Shown piece after piece: positions 50,247 to 60,185 of a stretch of 64,000 bases of DNA. The stretch covers positions 310,001-374,000 of the forward strand of contig JBBELK010000054.1 of NCBI GenBank assembly GCA_037783545.1. The letters run 5' to 3'. The translations under genes and the position numbers were made by a program. Position 1 is the stretch's first letter; the number at the start of each line of letters is the position of its first letter. The notes beneath the pieces were generated by a model that searched no databases, was not told the origin of the DNA, and saw only the letters and a program-made list of their open reading frames with translations. The stretch comes from Henricia sp. BOLD:AAB3569 (lineage: Eukaryota > Echinodermata > Asteroidea > Spinulosida > Echinasteridae).

Positions 50247-50878
50247 AAATGTCGTTCGCTCAGTTCCGACAAACAGAACTGAAAATACCACCCAGTTCCG
50301 ATAAACAGAACTGAAATTACAAGCCAGTTCTGATAAACAGATCTGAAACTTGAAACACCAGTCAGTTCTGACAAACGGAGCTGAAGATACAAGCCAGTTC
50401 TGATAAACAGATCTGAAACTCGAAACACCAGCCAGTTCTGATAAACAGAGCTGAAAATACAAGCCAGTTCTGATAAACAGATCTGAAACTTGAAACACCA
50501 ATTAGTTCTGATAAACAGAGCTGAAAATATCACTCAGTTCTGATAAACAGAGCCGAAAATACAAATCAGTCCTGATAAACAGAGCTGAAAACATCAGTCA
50601 GTTCTGATAAACAGAGCTGAAAATATCAGTCAGTTCTGATTATTAACAGAGCCGAAAATACAAATCAGTTCTGACAAACAGAGCTGAAAATATCAGTCAG
50701 TTCTGATAAACAGAGCTGAAAATATCAGTCAGTTCTGATAAACAGCTGAAAATACAAATCAGTTCTGATAAACAGAGCTGAAAAAATCAGTCAGTTCTGA
50801 TAAACAGAGCTGAAAATACAAATCAGTTCTGATAAACAGAGCTGAAAAAATCAGTCAGTTCTGTTAAACAGAGTTGTT
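50247..50878 (+). repeat. Minisatellite, about 29-bp unit
   Basis: About 20 units of cagttctgataaacagagctgaaaata. The left third alternates with a second variant (gatctgaaactygaaacacca). It is read as an open frame on the minus strand but is repeat only. It borders the retroelement leader. Confidence 0.9.
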
Positions 50879-50879
50879 G

Positions 50880-51300
50880 TTGTTGTAGATTATGGCACCT
50901 ATGGCAAACAATGTGCCCTTTGCGCCATTAACAATATACTGCATGACAAAATCGGAGTTGGGTGATTCCACTTAGGTACGGGTGAGGAACACTTTATATG
51001 GTCGCGACGATGAGCGTAAAATCGGTGAGAAAAAGGACCTTTGAAACAAAAGGACGGGGTAAGGCATGGGTGAAAGGGTGGGAGAAGCGCCGGTGATCTT
51101 TAGGACAACAGTGTCGCAAAAGGTCCCGCAAGGCCGGCCGTTTCCCAAGTGAGAGCACGAGGCCCCCACCCGGTACTTTTCGCAGGTCCGCATACCTTCG
51201 GGTGACGAAAGGGCGGCACTGTGCCCGTCCAATCATCAGCGCAGCTGTTCTCCCAGTGGTCCCTTTGCCCATGCGCATGCAATTCACAATATCAAATCAT
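50880..51300. other. Between minisatellite and LINE, no gene
   Basis: GC-richer stretch with only short frames. It may be the LINE 3' end and target, but no poly-A or duplication was recognised. Confidence 0.4.
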
Positions 51301-51334
51301 GGAGGCAAAATCTTTACATAAACATGTTAAAGAA

Positions 51335-51720
51335 TATATAATTAAATACCAATATTGCTATTTTTTATAAATTTTAAGACCTGGTGGGAGTTATGTTTCT
51401 GTCCCAAGAGAGATGTGTCATTTGTGATTTTGACAGATTGAGTGATTTTTGTAAAGAGAGTCTCTGTTTGTTGTATTTTTTGCACGTAAGAAGGAAGTGA
51501 CTAACATCGTCAATAGTGTCACAAGTTTCACAACAACCGTCAGTGGATTTTCCAATGTTATAAAGAAAGTTTTTAAGACCCTTGCAAACCCCCAGGCGTA
51601 ATCTGTGGAGTGTGACTTCCTCGTTACGTGATTTTCCCCACGTAGAAAAACGAAAGGATGGTTTGAGTGCTAGGTGTTTGGTCGGGTCAAGTTTTGGGAT
51701 TCTTTTTGTCCAGGTTTTTG
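51335..51720 (-). pseudogene. LINE ORF2 part 5: C-terminal Cys/His tail
   Basis: In a shifted minus frame it reads KPSFRFSTWGKSRNEEVTLH followed by a leucine-rich stretch and a C-C-H-C pattern ending ..VSHFLLTCKKYNKQR. This is the usual C-terminal knuckle of I/Jockey LINEs. Confidence 0.75.
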
Positions 51721-52658
51721 AGCTGGTGTTTTACTTCAGTATCAGAGAGGGGTATACAGAAATCTATGTTATCTTTCTTGGTGGCTTCTTTTGCGATGCT
51801 GTCCACATGTTCATTACCTGGGATCCCCGAGTGACCAGGGATCCACTCAAAGATAACATTCCCCTGGTGCTTAATATTGATGAGGATGTGACGTATATCA
51901 CAAACGATTTTGTTCTCTGGAAAAGGTTTGGAAATAGCTTGAATTGCACTGAGGCAGTCACTAAAGATGCAGGAGTGCATCGGTTGGACCTCCTCAATCC
52001 ATTCAAGGGCTAAAAGAATGGCTATTAATTCTGCTGAAAATATAGAAATTCCATTGTTAAGTCTAATATTCTTAGAATATTTTAGATATGGAATGTATAT
52101 GCCACAACCAACAGTATTAAGGCTCGGGTCCAAAGACCCATCAGTATATATATGTAATGAATTAAACCACGTAGTATTAATAATTTCTTGACTAATATTG
52201 CCTTTATCGTTAATATCATTCAGGTGAGCCACTCGGGAGAGGATTTCTGTGGATATCTGGGGTTTGTCGTAATACCAGAAAGGGAATTGATTGATGATGG
52301 GGAATGTTAATATGAAATGCTGGGAGATTCTGGCCTCGTAAGGGGTTTTATGTAAAGTATCAGACCATCTCTCGGCAAAATAGTGTTTTTGCCAATTATC
52401 AAGTTCAAAGACTTGATTGGGGTGGACCATGTGGGCTCTAATTTTAATACTGTAATTTTTGGTCAAAAACTGGCGACGTAGTGCAAGGGGGGGATCACCA
52501 CATTCCAACTGTAATTTGTAGAGGGGTGAGCCTTGAATGGCCCCAGTACAGATTTTAAGTGCTTGAAATTGAATGCTGTCAAGTTTTTGCTTTAGAGTAG
52601 TTGAAGCTGAATCAAAGGCTTCGCAACCGTACTCAAGGATTGGTTTGATTAATGGGCC
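51687..52658 (-). pseudogene. LINE ORF2 part 4: RNase H domain
   Basis: After PILEYGCEAFDSAS and a connector come the RNase H motifs LHIYTDGSLD (D), FSAELIAILLALEWI (E), CIFSDCLSAIQAI (D) and WIPGHSGIPGNEHVDSIAKE (H, D). The four-residue catalytic set is present. The frame ends at 51687, and a shifted frame continues (next entry). Confidence 0.9.
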
Positions 52659-52659
52659 A

Positions 52660-53475
52660 GTCACAAATCAGTTGCGATGCGTCGGCGATGGGTAAAACCG
52701 GGAAATTTGAACAAAATCTTGAGACAGATCTCACGATTTTGCACCCGTCGGAGGCGCTCTCCGGACGCCTGCGGCTTGTCGCAGATTTTTTTGGCATCGC
52801 CACACCCGTCGCGGTCCCCAACTTTGAACTTAAAATTTTAAGATTGCTCGCAAGATTTTTCACCCATTTTGGGCATCCCAGACACAATCTCTGATGACCT
52901 ACGATGCCCTCCGATTAATCGGAGGCGTCCTCCGAATAATCTGAGACTAGTCGCAAGATTCTGTGTGGGATTGGAAATTCAGGTTGAGATTCAATGTCTG
53001 CGAGTGGTCTCCGGCGCCCTCCGACTGAATCGGAGGCGCCCTGCGACGATTCGTACGCTTTCTGTGATCGTCTCCGACGAATCGTACGGTGGAATCGTAG
53101 TAAATCGCCGTGTATATAAGGGCGCCTCCGATCGGATCGCTAAAAGTTTGAGACGCTCTTGCTGCAGTGTACAGGGAGAAATACAGATGACCGAGGTCAG
53201 AAAACCCTCCTTTTCCCCCACATATACCCGGGGGGGGGGGGGGGGGAATTAAAAGAAAAGATGCTCGCAGATATCGTCTCCGATGCAATCGGAGGCGATC
53301 GGAGGCTAATCCCACGATTTTTCGACAAAACCGGGTCAAAATCCTTGAAAAAATCTCAGACAATGTAACTGCTCCACTTTTATTAGGATTATTGCTAGGA
53401 TTGTTCAAGGCTTCTTTATTTTCTACGACGACCCCCCGCCAAAACTAATCCCCGACAGATCGCCGACATTGTGAC
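52660..53475. mobile_element. 816-bp TIR element inserted in the LINE
   Basis: GTCACAA/TTGTGAC ends are flanked by 7-bp direct repeats TGGGCCA (52653-52659, 53476-53482). Subterminal tcggcgat is also inverted. The interior is rich in cggaggc motifs and has a G run at 53230-53246. No transposase. A 7-8 bp duplication suits P- or hAT-like elements, by inference. Confidence 0.85.
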
Positions 53476-53482
53476 TGGGCCA

Positions 53483-53725
53483 TTAGGCTGAATAGAACTG
53501 GTACAAAGTCTTACATTCAGCTCCCCAAGAGTGGCCACTAATACAGCGTAAAAGATTAAGTTTCTTTTTACATTTAATGATAATATTATCAATATGGTTT
53601 TTCCATGTTAATTTGCTGTCAAAGGTCATTCCCAGGAATTTGACTGATTTAAGGACTTGTACAGCACGATCTTGGATGTGTAAGGAGATATTTATGTCCT
53701 TTTTATTTGAAAAAAAGTACAGCAA
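53483..53725 (-). pseudogene. LINE ORF2 part 3: post-RT connector
   Basis: Continues in a new frame with VKFLGMTFDSKLTWKNHID, the usual RT thumb end. It stops at 53483-53485 next to the inserted element. Confidence 0.85.
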
Positions 53726-55070
53726 CTGTTTTGGGGGCAGAGAGTTTTAAACCCCATTTTTCACACCAAGTATTGATTTTATTAAGATTTTCTTGAATTT
53801 TCTTCTCAATGAAACGAGTATTTCTATTTGACTTCCAGATTGCAATATCGTCAGCGTACTGGGAAATGGGGACTTCTGGCAAATTCTGGGAAAGATCATT
53901 GACAGCGATATTAAAAAGTACAGGACTTATTACGCTACCTTGAGGGACACCATTTTCGATTTTTCTTTCTTCTGAGAAAATACTATTTATTTTCACTTGA
54001 ATTGTTCTTTCGGAGAGGAAGTTGCTAATCCATTGAGTGATTCGGCCATAGACACCCATGGCTTGAAGCTTTATTATAATGCCATTTCGCCAAAGCATGT
54101 CATATGCTTTCTCAATGTCGAGAAAAACAGCGAGGGTGCTCTCCTTATTTGCATAAGCTTTGTTGATGGCTGATTCTAAGGCGATGATGTGGTCTTTAGT
54201 GCATCTTCCTTTCCGAAATCCACTCTGATGTTGAGTAAGAAGGTTTTTGGTTTCAAGGTACCATACTAGACGAGAATTTATCATACGTTCCATTAGTTTG
54301 CAGAATGTGGAAGTAAGTGCTATGGGTCTGTAAGAAGAGGGGTTTGTAGGGTCTTTACCAGGTTTAAGAATGGGAATGAGTATCGCTTCCTTCCATTGTT
54401 TAGGAAGTTGTGATGTTTGCCAAATCATGTTGAAGATTATGAGAAGAAATTCACGAATCGTAACAGGAAGGTTTTTAATGATTGCGTTACTCACTCCATC
54501 TTTACCTGGGGTAGTACATTTAGTCGAATCTATGGCATTGTTAAGCTCATTAATATAAAAAGGGTCATTAATTACACTGTCATTATTGTCGTTAATTATA
54601 GTGAGCGTAGCTTCAGCCTTAATTTTTTCATTGATAAAATTAGGAAAGTAATTTTCTGAGCTACTAACTTTAGTGAAGCTATCAGCCAGGGTTTCTACCT
54701 TGTCCTTGTCACTGATAACATCTTTGTTATTATAATGAAGTACTGGAATACTGTTTACACTTTTTGTTTTCTCAATACGTTTAATCTTATTCCAGATTAT
54801 TTTAGTATTAGTTTTGGAATTAAATCCATTGCAGAAAATTTCCCAGTCTTTTCTTTTCGCACTTTTGGTAGTTTTCTTAACAATGGCACATGTTCTTTTA
54901 TATTCAATTAAATCTGCTGGAAGTCGAGATTTCTTAAGTTTTTTCAAGGCATTCTTTTTATTTTCTATAGCCTTTTTACAATCTTCGTTCCACCAGGAAG
55001 TGGGACGTTTGCTATAGTTAGGATTAGTTTTTGGTATAGAATTAGTCATGGCAAGATCAAGTTGATGCAT
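53703..55070 (-). pseudogene. LINE ORF2 part 2: reverse transcriptase
   Basis: RT blocks in order: WKEAILIPILKPGK, PSSYRPIALTSTFCKLMERM, HQSGFRKGRCTKDHI, LAVFLDIEKAYD, IENGVPQGSVISPVLF and SQYADDIAIW (catalytic YADD), then the thumb WCEKWGLKLS. The frame breaks at a run of T near 53710. Catalytic residues are intact. Confidence 0.92.
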
Positions 55071-55894
55071 AAAGTTACTATATATATATCATTTATGTCA
55101 TCAGCTGTATTTGGTTCAGAGATAATTTGGTTGCATTCATCTTGGAATTTGTTCCAATCAGCTTTCTTGATTGACCATTTAGGGATAGTTTTGGCAGTGT
55201 TTTTATGCATAGGATGATTCAACTCGATGGCAATTGGGCAGTGGTCACTGCCCCATGTGTCGTTGAGCACCGACCAGTTGCATTTTGTGGCAATTTCAGG
55301 GGAGGTAAAGGTAAGGTCAATACAAGAAAGCGTACTATGTGATGTGTTTACTCTGGTCCCTTCACCTGAATTAATGCATACCAAATTATCTTGAACAATT
55401 GCATCTTCAATGATCTTGCCATTGTGGTCTAGCTTAGAGCTACCCCATAATGGGTTATGGCCGTTAAAATCGCCACATATTATGCAAGGTTTGTCAATTT
55501 TCTGTAGCATTTCATTAAGTAAGTTGTTGTCTATAGTTGGACTAGGGTTATATACATTTATTAGATTAATTTTGTTTTTATTAACATCATAGATCTCACC
55601 AACTTGATATTCTATTAGACCACTGAAACTTGAGATATATTTAAAGGCTAAACCGTGCTTGACAAGAAATGCACAACCTCCACCGCACTTTTTAGAAGTT
55701 GATTTTCTATCATTGCGATAAACATCAAAACCTGGCAAATTAAAGCATTTTCCTTCTTTTAACCAGGTTTCTTGGACACAGATGATATCTGGTTTTGTTT
55801 TCCATGAGTTAATGTCATATTTAAATTCTTTGTTATGTGCAACTAGGGATTGTGCATTCCATTGTAAAATAAGGACCATGATAAGTAAATTCAT
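55046..55894 (-). pseudogene. LINE ORF2 part 1: AP-like endonuclease
   Basis: The frame has LQWNAQSL, VCVQETWL (catalytic E), GGGCAFLVK, CGDFNGHNPLWGS (D and N) and WGSDHCPI (catalytic D-H), all endonuclease hallmarks present. It shifts frame at the atatatata run near 55075-55090 before reaching RT. Confidence 0.9.
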
Positions 55895-57423
55895 TGTGTG
55901 GTTTTTGATTTCGATTTAGAGGATTGGCCTGAGTTTGGTTTGGGGGTGGAAGGTGGGGCCATTTTTGTCTGGGATTTTGTGCTGGATGCTTCATTTTTCC
56001 TGGTAGTGGTTGGTGATTGGGATGCTGTTCTGTGTTTGCCTGGTTTTTCTTTGGGTTTCGTTGTTTCTTCAGAGTGACCCAGGTGTTCGACAAGAGTCTT
56101 GATCGCTGCTATTCTTTCGTCTTTCTTCTTGATGTTGTCCCAAATCTGCATTGCACCAGTGAGCAGTTCAGTGACGTATTGTTCGTTGCACAGACAATGA
56201 TGTGTGTGCTTTGTCTGAGTAGCCATTGTGTGATGGTCCGTCTGTGTGGCTGCGGTCTTGACCGTTCGTTGTTTTGTCTCTGTTACAGCTGTAGTCTGGG
56301 TGTTTCTTTTGGTTGCCTGGGTTATCATGGGACTTGAATAGGCTGCGGTTTCAGGGTATGCTGCAGGTTGTGTTTTCTTGGGTATCGGCGTTGGCTGGGT
56401 AAGCATGTCAGGGCGTACAAAAATGTCCGCTCTGACAGCCTTTGCTGCATCTGCATAGGAAATCTTGTATGATATTCGTAGGCCTTGAATTTTCCTTTCT
56501 TGTGTGATTGTACTGCAGCCTCCGTACGCTGATGAGTGCTCCTCGCCACATCTGCAGCACCGGATCTTATCTTTCTGGTAGCAGTTGTCATAGGTGTGTG
56601 GGCCCCCACATCTTACGCAGCGAGTTGAACTTCGGCAGTTGGTGGCCGTATGCCCCAGACGCTGGCAATTAAAGCAGCGAATAATAGGTGGAATGTATGG
56701 CTTGATGACGAAGCTCTCGTATCCCAGTTGTAACTTTTCTGGTAGAGTTGGGGTGTTGAAGGTTAGGCATATCGACAGGCTTTTCTCAAGTTTACCGTCC
56801 CTTCTGCGCATCAAACGCTTGACGTCAACAATTCCAAATTTGTCGCAAGCAATCAGGAGATCATCTTCTGCTACGTCGGTTGGGATATTAGTGATGACTC
56901 CTTTGCTTTGAGTTTCGGATTTTGCATATTCTGCGGTTACGGACCATTTATCTAGTTGTGTTATATTTTTCAATTTTTTAGCTTGTGCTGGGGTATGACA
57001 TCTGACAGTGATACCGCCTTGGTTGTTTTTCGAGACACTTTTGATCATGTCACCACCCAGGTCATTTAGGGCCTTTGCGATTTTGAGTGGACTGATTTTA
57101 CACAGTTTAACGTCAGGGGAATTAATAATTATCAAAGTGGGTTGACTCAGGGGATTTTGAGTATTTCGACGTTTAGGCTGGTGTCGGGTGTTTAGGTGTT
57201 CACTGTCAGAGTCACTGTATATATCATTATACTCTATGCTTGATTTTGATCGTTTTCTGGTCCTTGTTTGTGATTGAGATTCATTTTGTGCTTGACTAAT
57301 CAAAACATCAATGGTAGAGCGTGGCCCTTCATCATCATGGCGAGGGTCTATGGTATCCATGGGGGTAGACTGAGATAGTTGTTCCCAGGAGGGAGTATCT
57401 AAATCCCTGCCTTCATCGGCCAT
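55891..57423 (-). CDS. LINE ORF1, nucleic-acid-binding Gag-like protein
   Basis: A full 510-codon frame from MADEGRDLDT. The N-terminal half is charged and low-complexity. A middle region (SPLKIAKALNDLGGDMIKSV to IVDVKRLMRRRDGKLEKSL) looks like two RRM-like folds. Then three knuckles: CFNCQRLGHTATNC, CVRCGGPHTYDNC and CCRCGEEH....C. The tail is S/T/K/P-rich. Its stop TGA overlaps the ATG of ORF2 in caATGAat, allowing termination-reinitiation. Intact, so the copy is relatively young. Function (binding LINE RNA) is known for the family. Confidence 0.9.
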   Translation of the reverse strand: MADEGRDLDTPSWEQLSQSTPMDTIDPRHDDEGPRSTIDVLISQAQNESQSQTRTRKRSKSSIEYNDIYSDSDSEHLNTRHQPKRRNTQNPLSQPTLIIINSPDVKLCKISPLKIAKALNDLGGDMIKSVSKNNQGGITVRCHTPAQAKKLKNITQLDKWSVTAEYAKSETQSKGVITNIPTDVAEDDLLIACDKFGIVDVKRLMRRRDGKLEKSLSICLTFNTPTLPEKLQLGYESFVIKPYIPPIIRCFNCQRLGHTATNCRSSTRCVRCGGPHTYDNCYQKDKIRCCRCGEEHSSAYGGCSTITQERKIQGLRISYKISYADAAKAVRADIFVRPDMLTQPTPIPKKTQPAAYPETAAYSSPMITQATKRNTQTTAVTETKQRTVKTAATQTDHHTMATQTKHTHHCLCNEQYVTELLTGAMQIWDNIKKKDERIAAIKTLVEHLGHSEETTKPKEKPGKHRTASQSPTTTRKNEASSTKSQTKMAPPSTPKPNSGQSSKSKSKTTQ

Positions 57424-57440
57424 TTTGGCCGAATCTAGGC

Positions 57441-58000
57441 CGGGGAGAGATTAAGGTTACAAAATATACACTGATATATGGGGTCATACTAATTGCCGTC
57501 AACTGCCGTCAACTACCACCAAATACCACATTTTAATCAGAAATCAATAGATTATAGCATATAGTAAATGCCGTATTTATGATGTAGGCCTAAAGCTGCC
57601 TAAAAATGACTAAAAATATTACTTTTTTGTGAGGTTGTTTTAATTTTCCGCGGTGCGCGCGGTGGCAGCCATTTTGTTGCTGCTGCTGTGGGTCAAACCA
57701 TTAATGGAGGAGGGGTGTGTACTATTTTGTAGCTCGCATGCGGTGAAGTCCAAAGTGAATCTCCAAAGTGAGTGTTGGGCCATGCGCCAGCCATGGAAAG
57801 GGGGGCTGGCCGTGTATAGATTACAAAACACTTTGAATTTTGAATATTAGTACAGGGGTTCCCAAGTTGGGGCCAAAAATCAACAAATAAATGGCAAAAT
57901 TGTGATTTCACGCCAACTTTTGTATTATATTCAGAGGCTTTAAATGTTTTATTTGCTCTTTTCCTGCAGGTAAATCACCCAAACTTTACATACTCGTCAT
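57441..58000. other. LINE upstream/5' UTR and flank, no gene
   Basis: Includes gtcaactgccgtcaactacc short repeats and a gcggtgcgcgcggtggcagc GC patch that may be the LINE promoter region on the minus strand. Nothing codes. Confidence 0.4.
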
Positions 58001-58004
58001 CAGG

Positions 58005-58242
58005 CGCCAATTTCATGGCGCTGCTAAGCACACAAATTTGCTTAGCACAAGATTTATTTGCCTTATAAAATGGATTACCAACCAAAAATATTCGCGAACT
58101 TGTGTTCTTCGCAAGAGTAGGAGAATACCTTTCAATACACATCACTTACGATTTTGGTTTGGAATCCATTTTTGCAAAATAAAGCAAACAAATCCTGTGC
58201 TAAGCAAATGTTTGTTCTTAGCAGCGCCATGAAATTGGCCCC
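58005..58242. mobile_element. MITE, gggSccaatttca family
   Basis: gccaatttcatggcgctgct mirrors agcagcgccatgaaattggc. The inner arms gcttagcacaagattt / aatcctgtgctaagc are matched. Confidence 0.85.
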
Positions 58243-58258
58243 TGGACACAATCTCAAT

Positions 58259-58362
58259 TAAAGGCACAGGCTCGTTAACAATGCGCGCGCACCAACGCCG
58301 TGCCACAAAACACGCAGCTCCATGCCCTTGCGCGCGCATTGCTGACGAGCCTGTGCCTTTAA
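58259..58362. mobile_element. TTAA-ended hairpin, copy 1
   Basis: TTAAAGGCACAGGCTCGTTA mirrors ..GACGAGCCTGTGCCTTTAA. The stem continues with caatgcgcgcgc/gcgcgcgcattg. Confidence 0.85.
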
Positions 58363-58448
58363 GTACACTTTCTTGCCAGAACTCTTGGCCTCAGAAATAC
58401 ACCGGTTCATGTCTTCCCACGGTTGTGGAATAATCTTCCAACGCACAT

Positions 58449-58596
58449 TAAAGGCACAGGCTCGTCAACAATGCGCGCGCGCCAAGTTCGTGCCACGAAA
58501 TAACAGTACGCAGCTCCATAGCAAGGGCATGGAGCTGCGTGTTTCGTGGCACGGCTTTGGCGCGCGCGCATTGTTGACGAGACTGTACCTTTAAGG
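58449..58596. mobile_element. TTAA-ended hairpin, copy 2
   Basis: TTAAAGGCACAGGCTCGTCA mirrors TGACGAGACTGTACCTTTAA. The inner stem gccacgaaat.acgcagctccat / atggagctgcgtgtttcgtggc is longer than in copy 1. Confidence 0.85.
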
Positions 58597-58812
58597 ATAG
58601 TCTAATCCTCGACACCTTTCAAAGTTTTAATAATCGATTGTTTGCTCACTTTCTGGATGTAAGCATCCAGAATGTCTTTTTTTATCCCCTACCTAGTACT
58701 AGTACCTCATTGCATGTAATAAAATTAAAGTAATTGTTTGAACGGAGTGCGATTTGCTTGGCGTGGTGCGAAGTGGCACTGTATATCATTCTATGGAGAA
58801 TTCACTCTGCAG

Positions 58813-59034
58813 AGTACACCCGCATAGTACACCCGCAGTTGTGGGCTGGGAAAACTGATGATGAGAAAGCAGCTGTTTTCAAATTCCTCACCTGGAAACA
58901 ACGAAAGCAGAAACGCTTAATAACTTCCACGGATGGTAAACTATCCATCCCTAAAACACCTCAAATGGCAAAAAAACAGGTCAACGGAAAAGAGTTCATC
59001 CAACAAAAACCGTTACATTTAACCATGGTTCCAG
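58813..59034 (+). CDS. Possible orphan exon
   Basis: An acceptor (cactctgcag) and donor (CCAG/gtgaat) bracket an open 222-nt segment encoding TDDEKAAVFKFLTWKQRKQK and GKLSIPKTPQMAKKQVNGKE. The composition looks coding, but I find no partner exon and no family match. It could be part of a retroelement or a gene continuing past the window. Confidence 0.35.
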
Positions 59035-59059
59035 GTGAATTTGTTTTACTCATTATATC

Positions 59060-59330
59060 AGCCGTGCGCAGCACGCTGGTATATTGTGATCGTCCGATTT
59101 CTTTCTTTCTTTCTTTCTTTCTAAATTCTTTCTTTCTTTCTTCGGGCAAACGGTCACGTGACATCACATATCTGCTAATAACTGCCAAACGCCGTGGCCG
59201 ATTTCAACCAGATTTGGACAGAGTCTTCCTTGACCGGAGTCCTATCTTGGGTGACCACCACGTGATGTCAATGATCACCTACTGGTCACTTTATAATGGT
59301 CATTTTCTTTAAAAATGTAAAATGCTACTC
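59060..59330 (+). repeat. Dispersed repeat with (CTTT)n microsatellite
   Basis: tgatcgtccgatttctttct leads into a CTTT run (59098-59144), then gccaaacgccgtggccgatt. The arrangement is typical of an interspersed invertebrate repeat, not a gene. Confidence 0.6.
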
Positions 59331-59460
59331 CTTCCACAGTTTTGACCCAATTAATGTCAAATGTGGTCAGTAACATCTTGGGACCAAGCTACATATGGGT
59401 TGTTCACAGAATTTGGCCATCGGCTACAAAAAAATAATGGTCAGTACGGGTCATTTTAGT

Positions 59461-59712
59461 AAGGGCCGTAGACTGTATAGTAACGAGGAAACGCCGAATC
59501 GAGCAAATTTGTGCAGCAGCGGTAAGGGCCGTTGACTGTACAGTAACAAGGAAACGCCGAATCGAGCAAAATTGTACAGCAGTGGTAAGGGCCGTTGACT
59601 ATACAGTAACGAGAAAACGCCGAATCGAGCAAATTTGTGCAGCAGCGGTAAGGGCCGTTGACTGTACAGTAACGAGGAAACGCCGAATCGAGCAAATTTG
59701 TACAGCAGCGGT
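59461..59712 (+). repeat. Four tandem 63-bp repeats
   Basis: aagggccgttgactgtacag begins each unit at 59461, 59524, 59587 and 59650. Units differ by a few bases. The length is a multiple of three, so both strands stay open across it. Confidence 0.9.
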
Positions 59713-60059
59713 AAAAACCAACCCTATTCTTCTGCAGTGTTCAAAGGTCAGAAAAAACCTTTCATAACAGCTATTTCAGGCTGATATTCGTGCTTCGTGA
59801 AGCACATGAGCTCTAGTTTCCCTCCTATTTTCAATTCACGGAAAAAATATTGTTTTCATTTTTAGTTCCCGCCTCTTTTCCACAAAATGAATGAATTTGA
59901 GTAAAGTCATGATCACATATAAAAGTGGAAAAGGGAATCAATTTCAACTAGAGGTATGACGTTTGTTGTTACAAACGCCAGGTGATCGGGTTAAATGAAC
60001 ATTTTGTGATGAATTACAGACGTTGTTATCACCTGTGGAATGGCAAAAATGGAAGTTCA

Positions 60060-60182
60060 GCAGCCGATTTCACGAAACTTTACGCAATTGCGCAAGTCCA
60101 CTTACGCCATTACTTCCGCAATAACTTATGGCGTAAGTGGACTTGCGCAATTGCGTAAAGTTTCGTGAAATCGGCTGCTGTA
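60060..60182. repeat. Short hairpin
   Basis: cagcagccgatttcacgaaa mirrors tttcgtgaaatcggctgctg, with cttacgccattacttccgca / ataacttatggcgtaag at the loop. Confidence 0.85.
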
Positions 60183-60185
60183 TAC

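Larger units (their letters stand above)
48071..50250 (-). mobile_element. Truncated LTR retrotransposon (gag region only), antisense to the kinesin fragment
   Basis: The minus strand carries 5' leader, a helix-hairpin-helix frame, a proline-rich linker, a capsid-like region and a CCHC zinc knuckle, then about 95 codons of spacer before the break. Protease, RT and integrase are missing, cut where the kinesin begins. No LTRs were recognised. Confidence 0.75.
51300..57440 (-). mobile_element. I-clade (Nimb-like) LINE, nearly complete
   Basis: ORF1 (three CCHC knuckles) and ORF2 (AP endonuclease, RT, RNase H, C-terminal Cys/His motif) are in canonical order on the minus strand. RNase H after RT points to the I group. 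ORF2 is broken by slippage at short repeats and one DNA-transposon insertion (52660-53475). Confidence 0.9.

Noticed and set aside
50045..50533. Minus-strand 162-codon repetitive protein
   Set aside because: It is the minisatellite read in frame.
50247..50878. CRISPR array
   Set aside because: Units are contiguous with no unique spacers; this is a tandem minisatellite in a eukaryote.
58734..58812. Upstream part of the 192-codon frame as coding
   Set aside because: It precedes a plausible acceptor and has no supported start; the frame's end runs into a CTTT microsatellite repeat.
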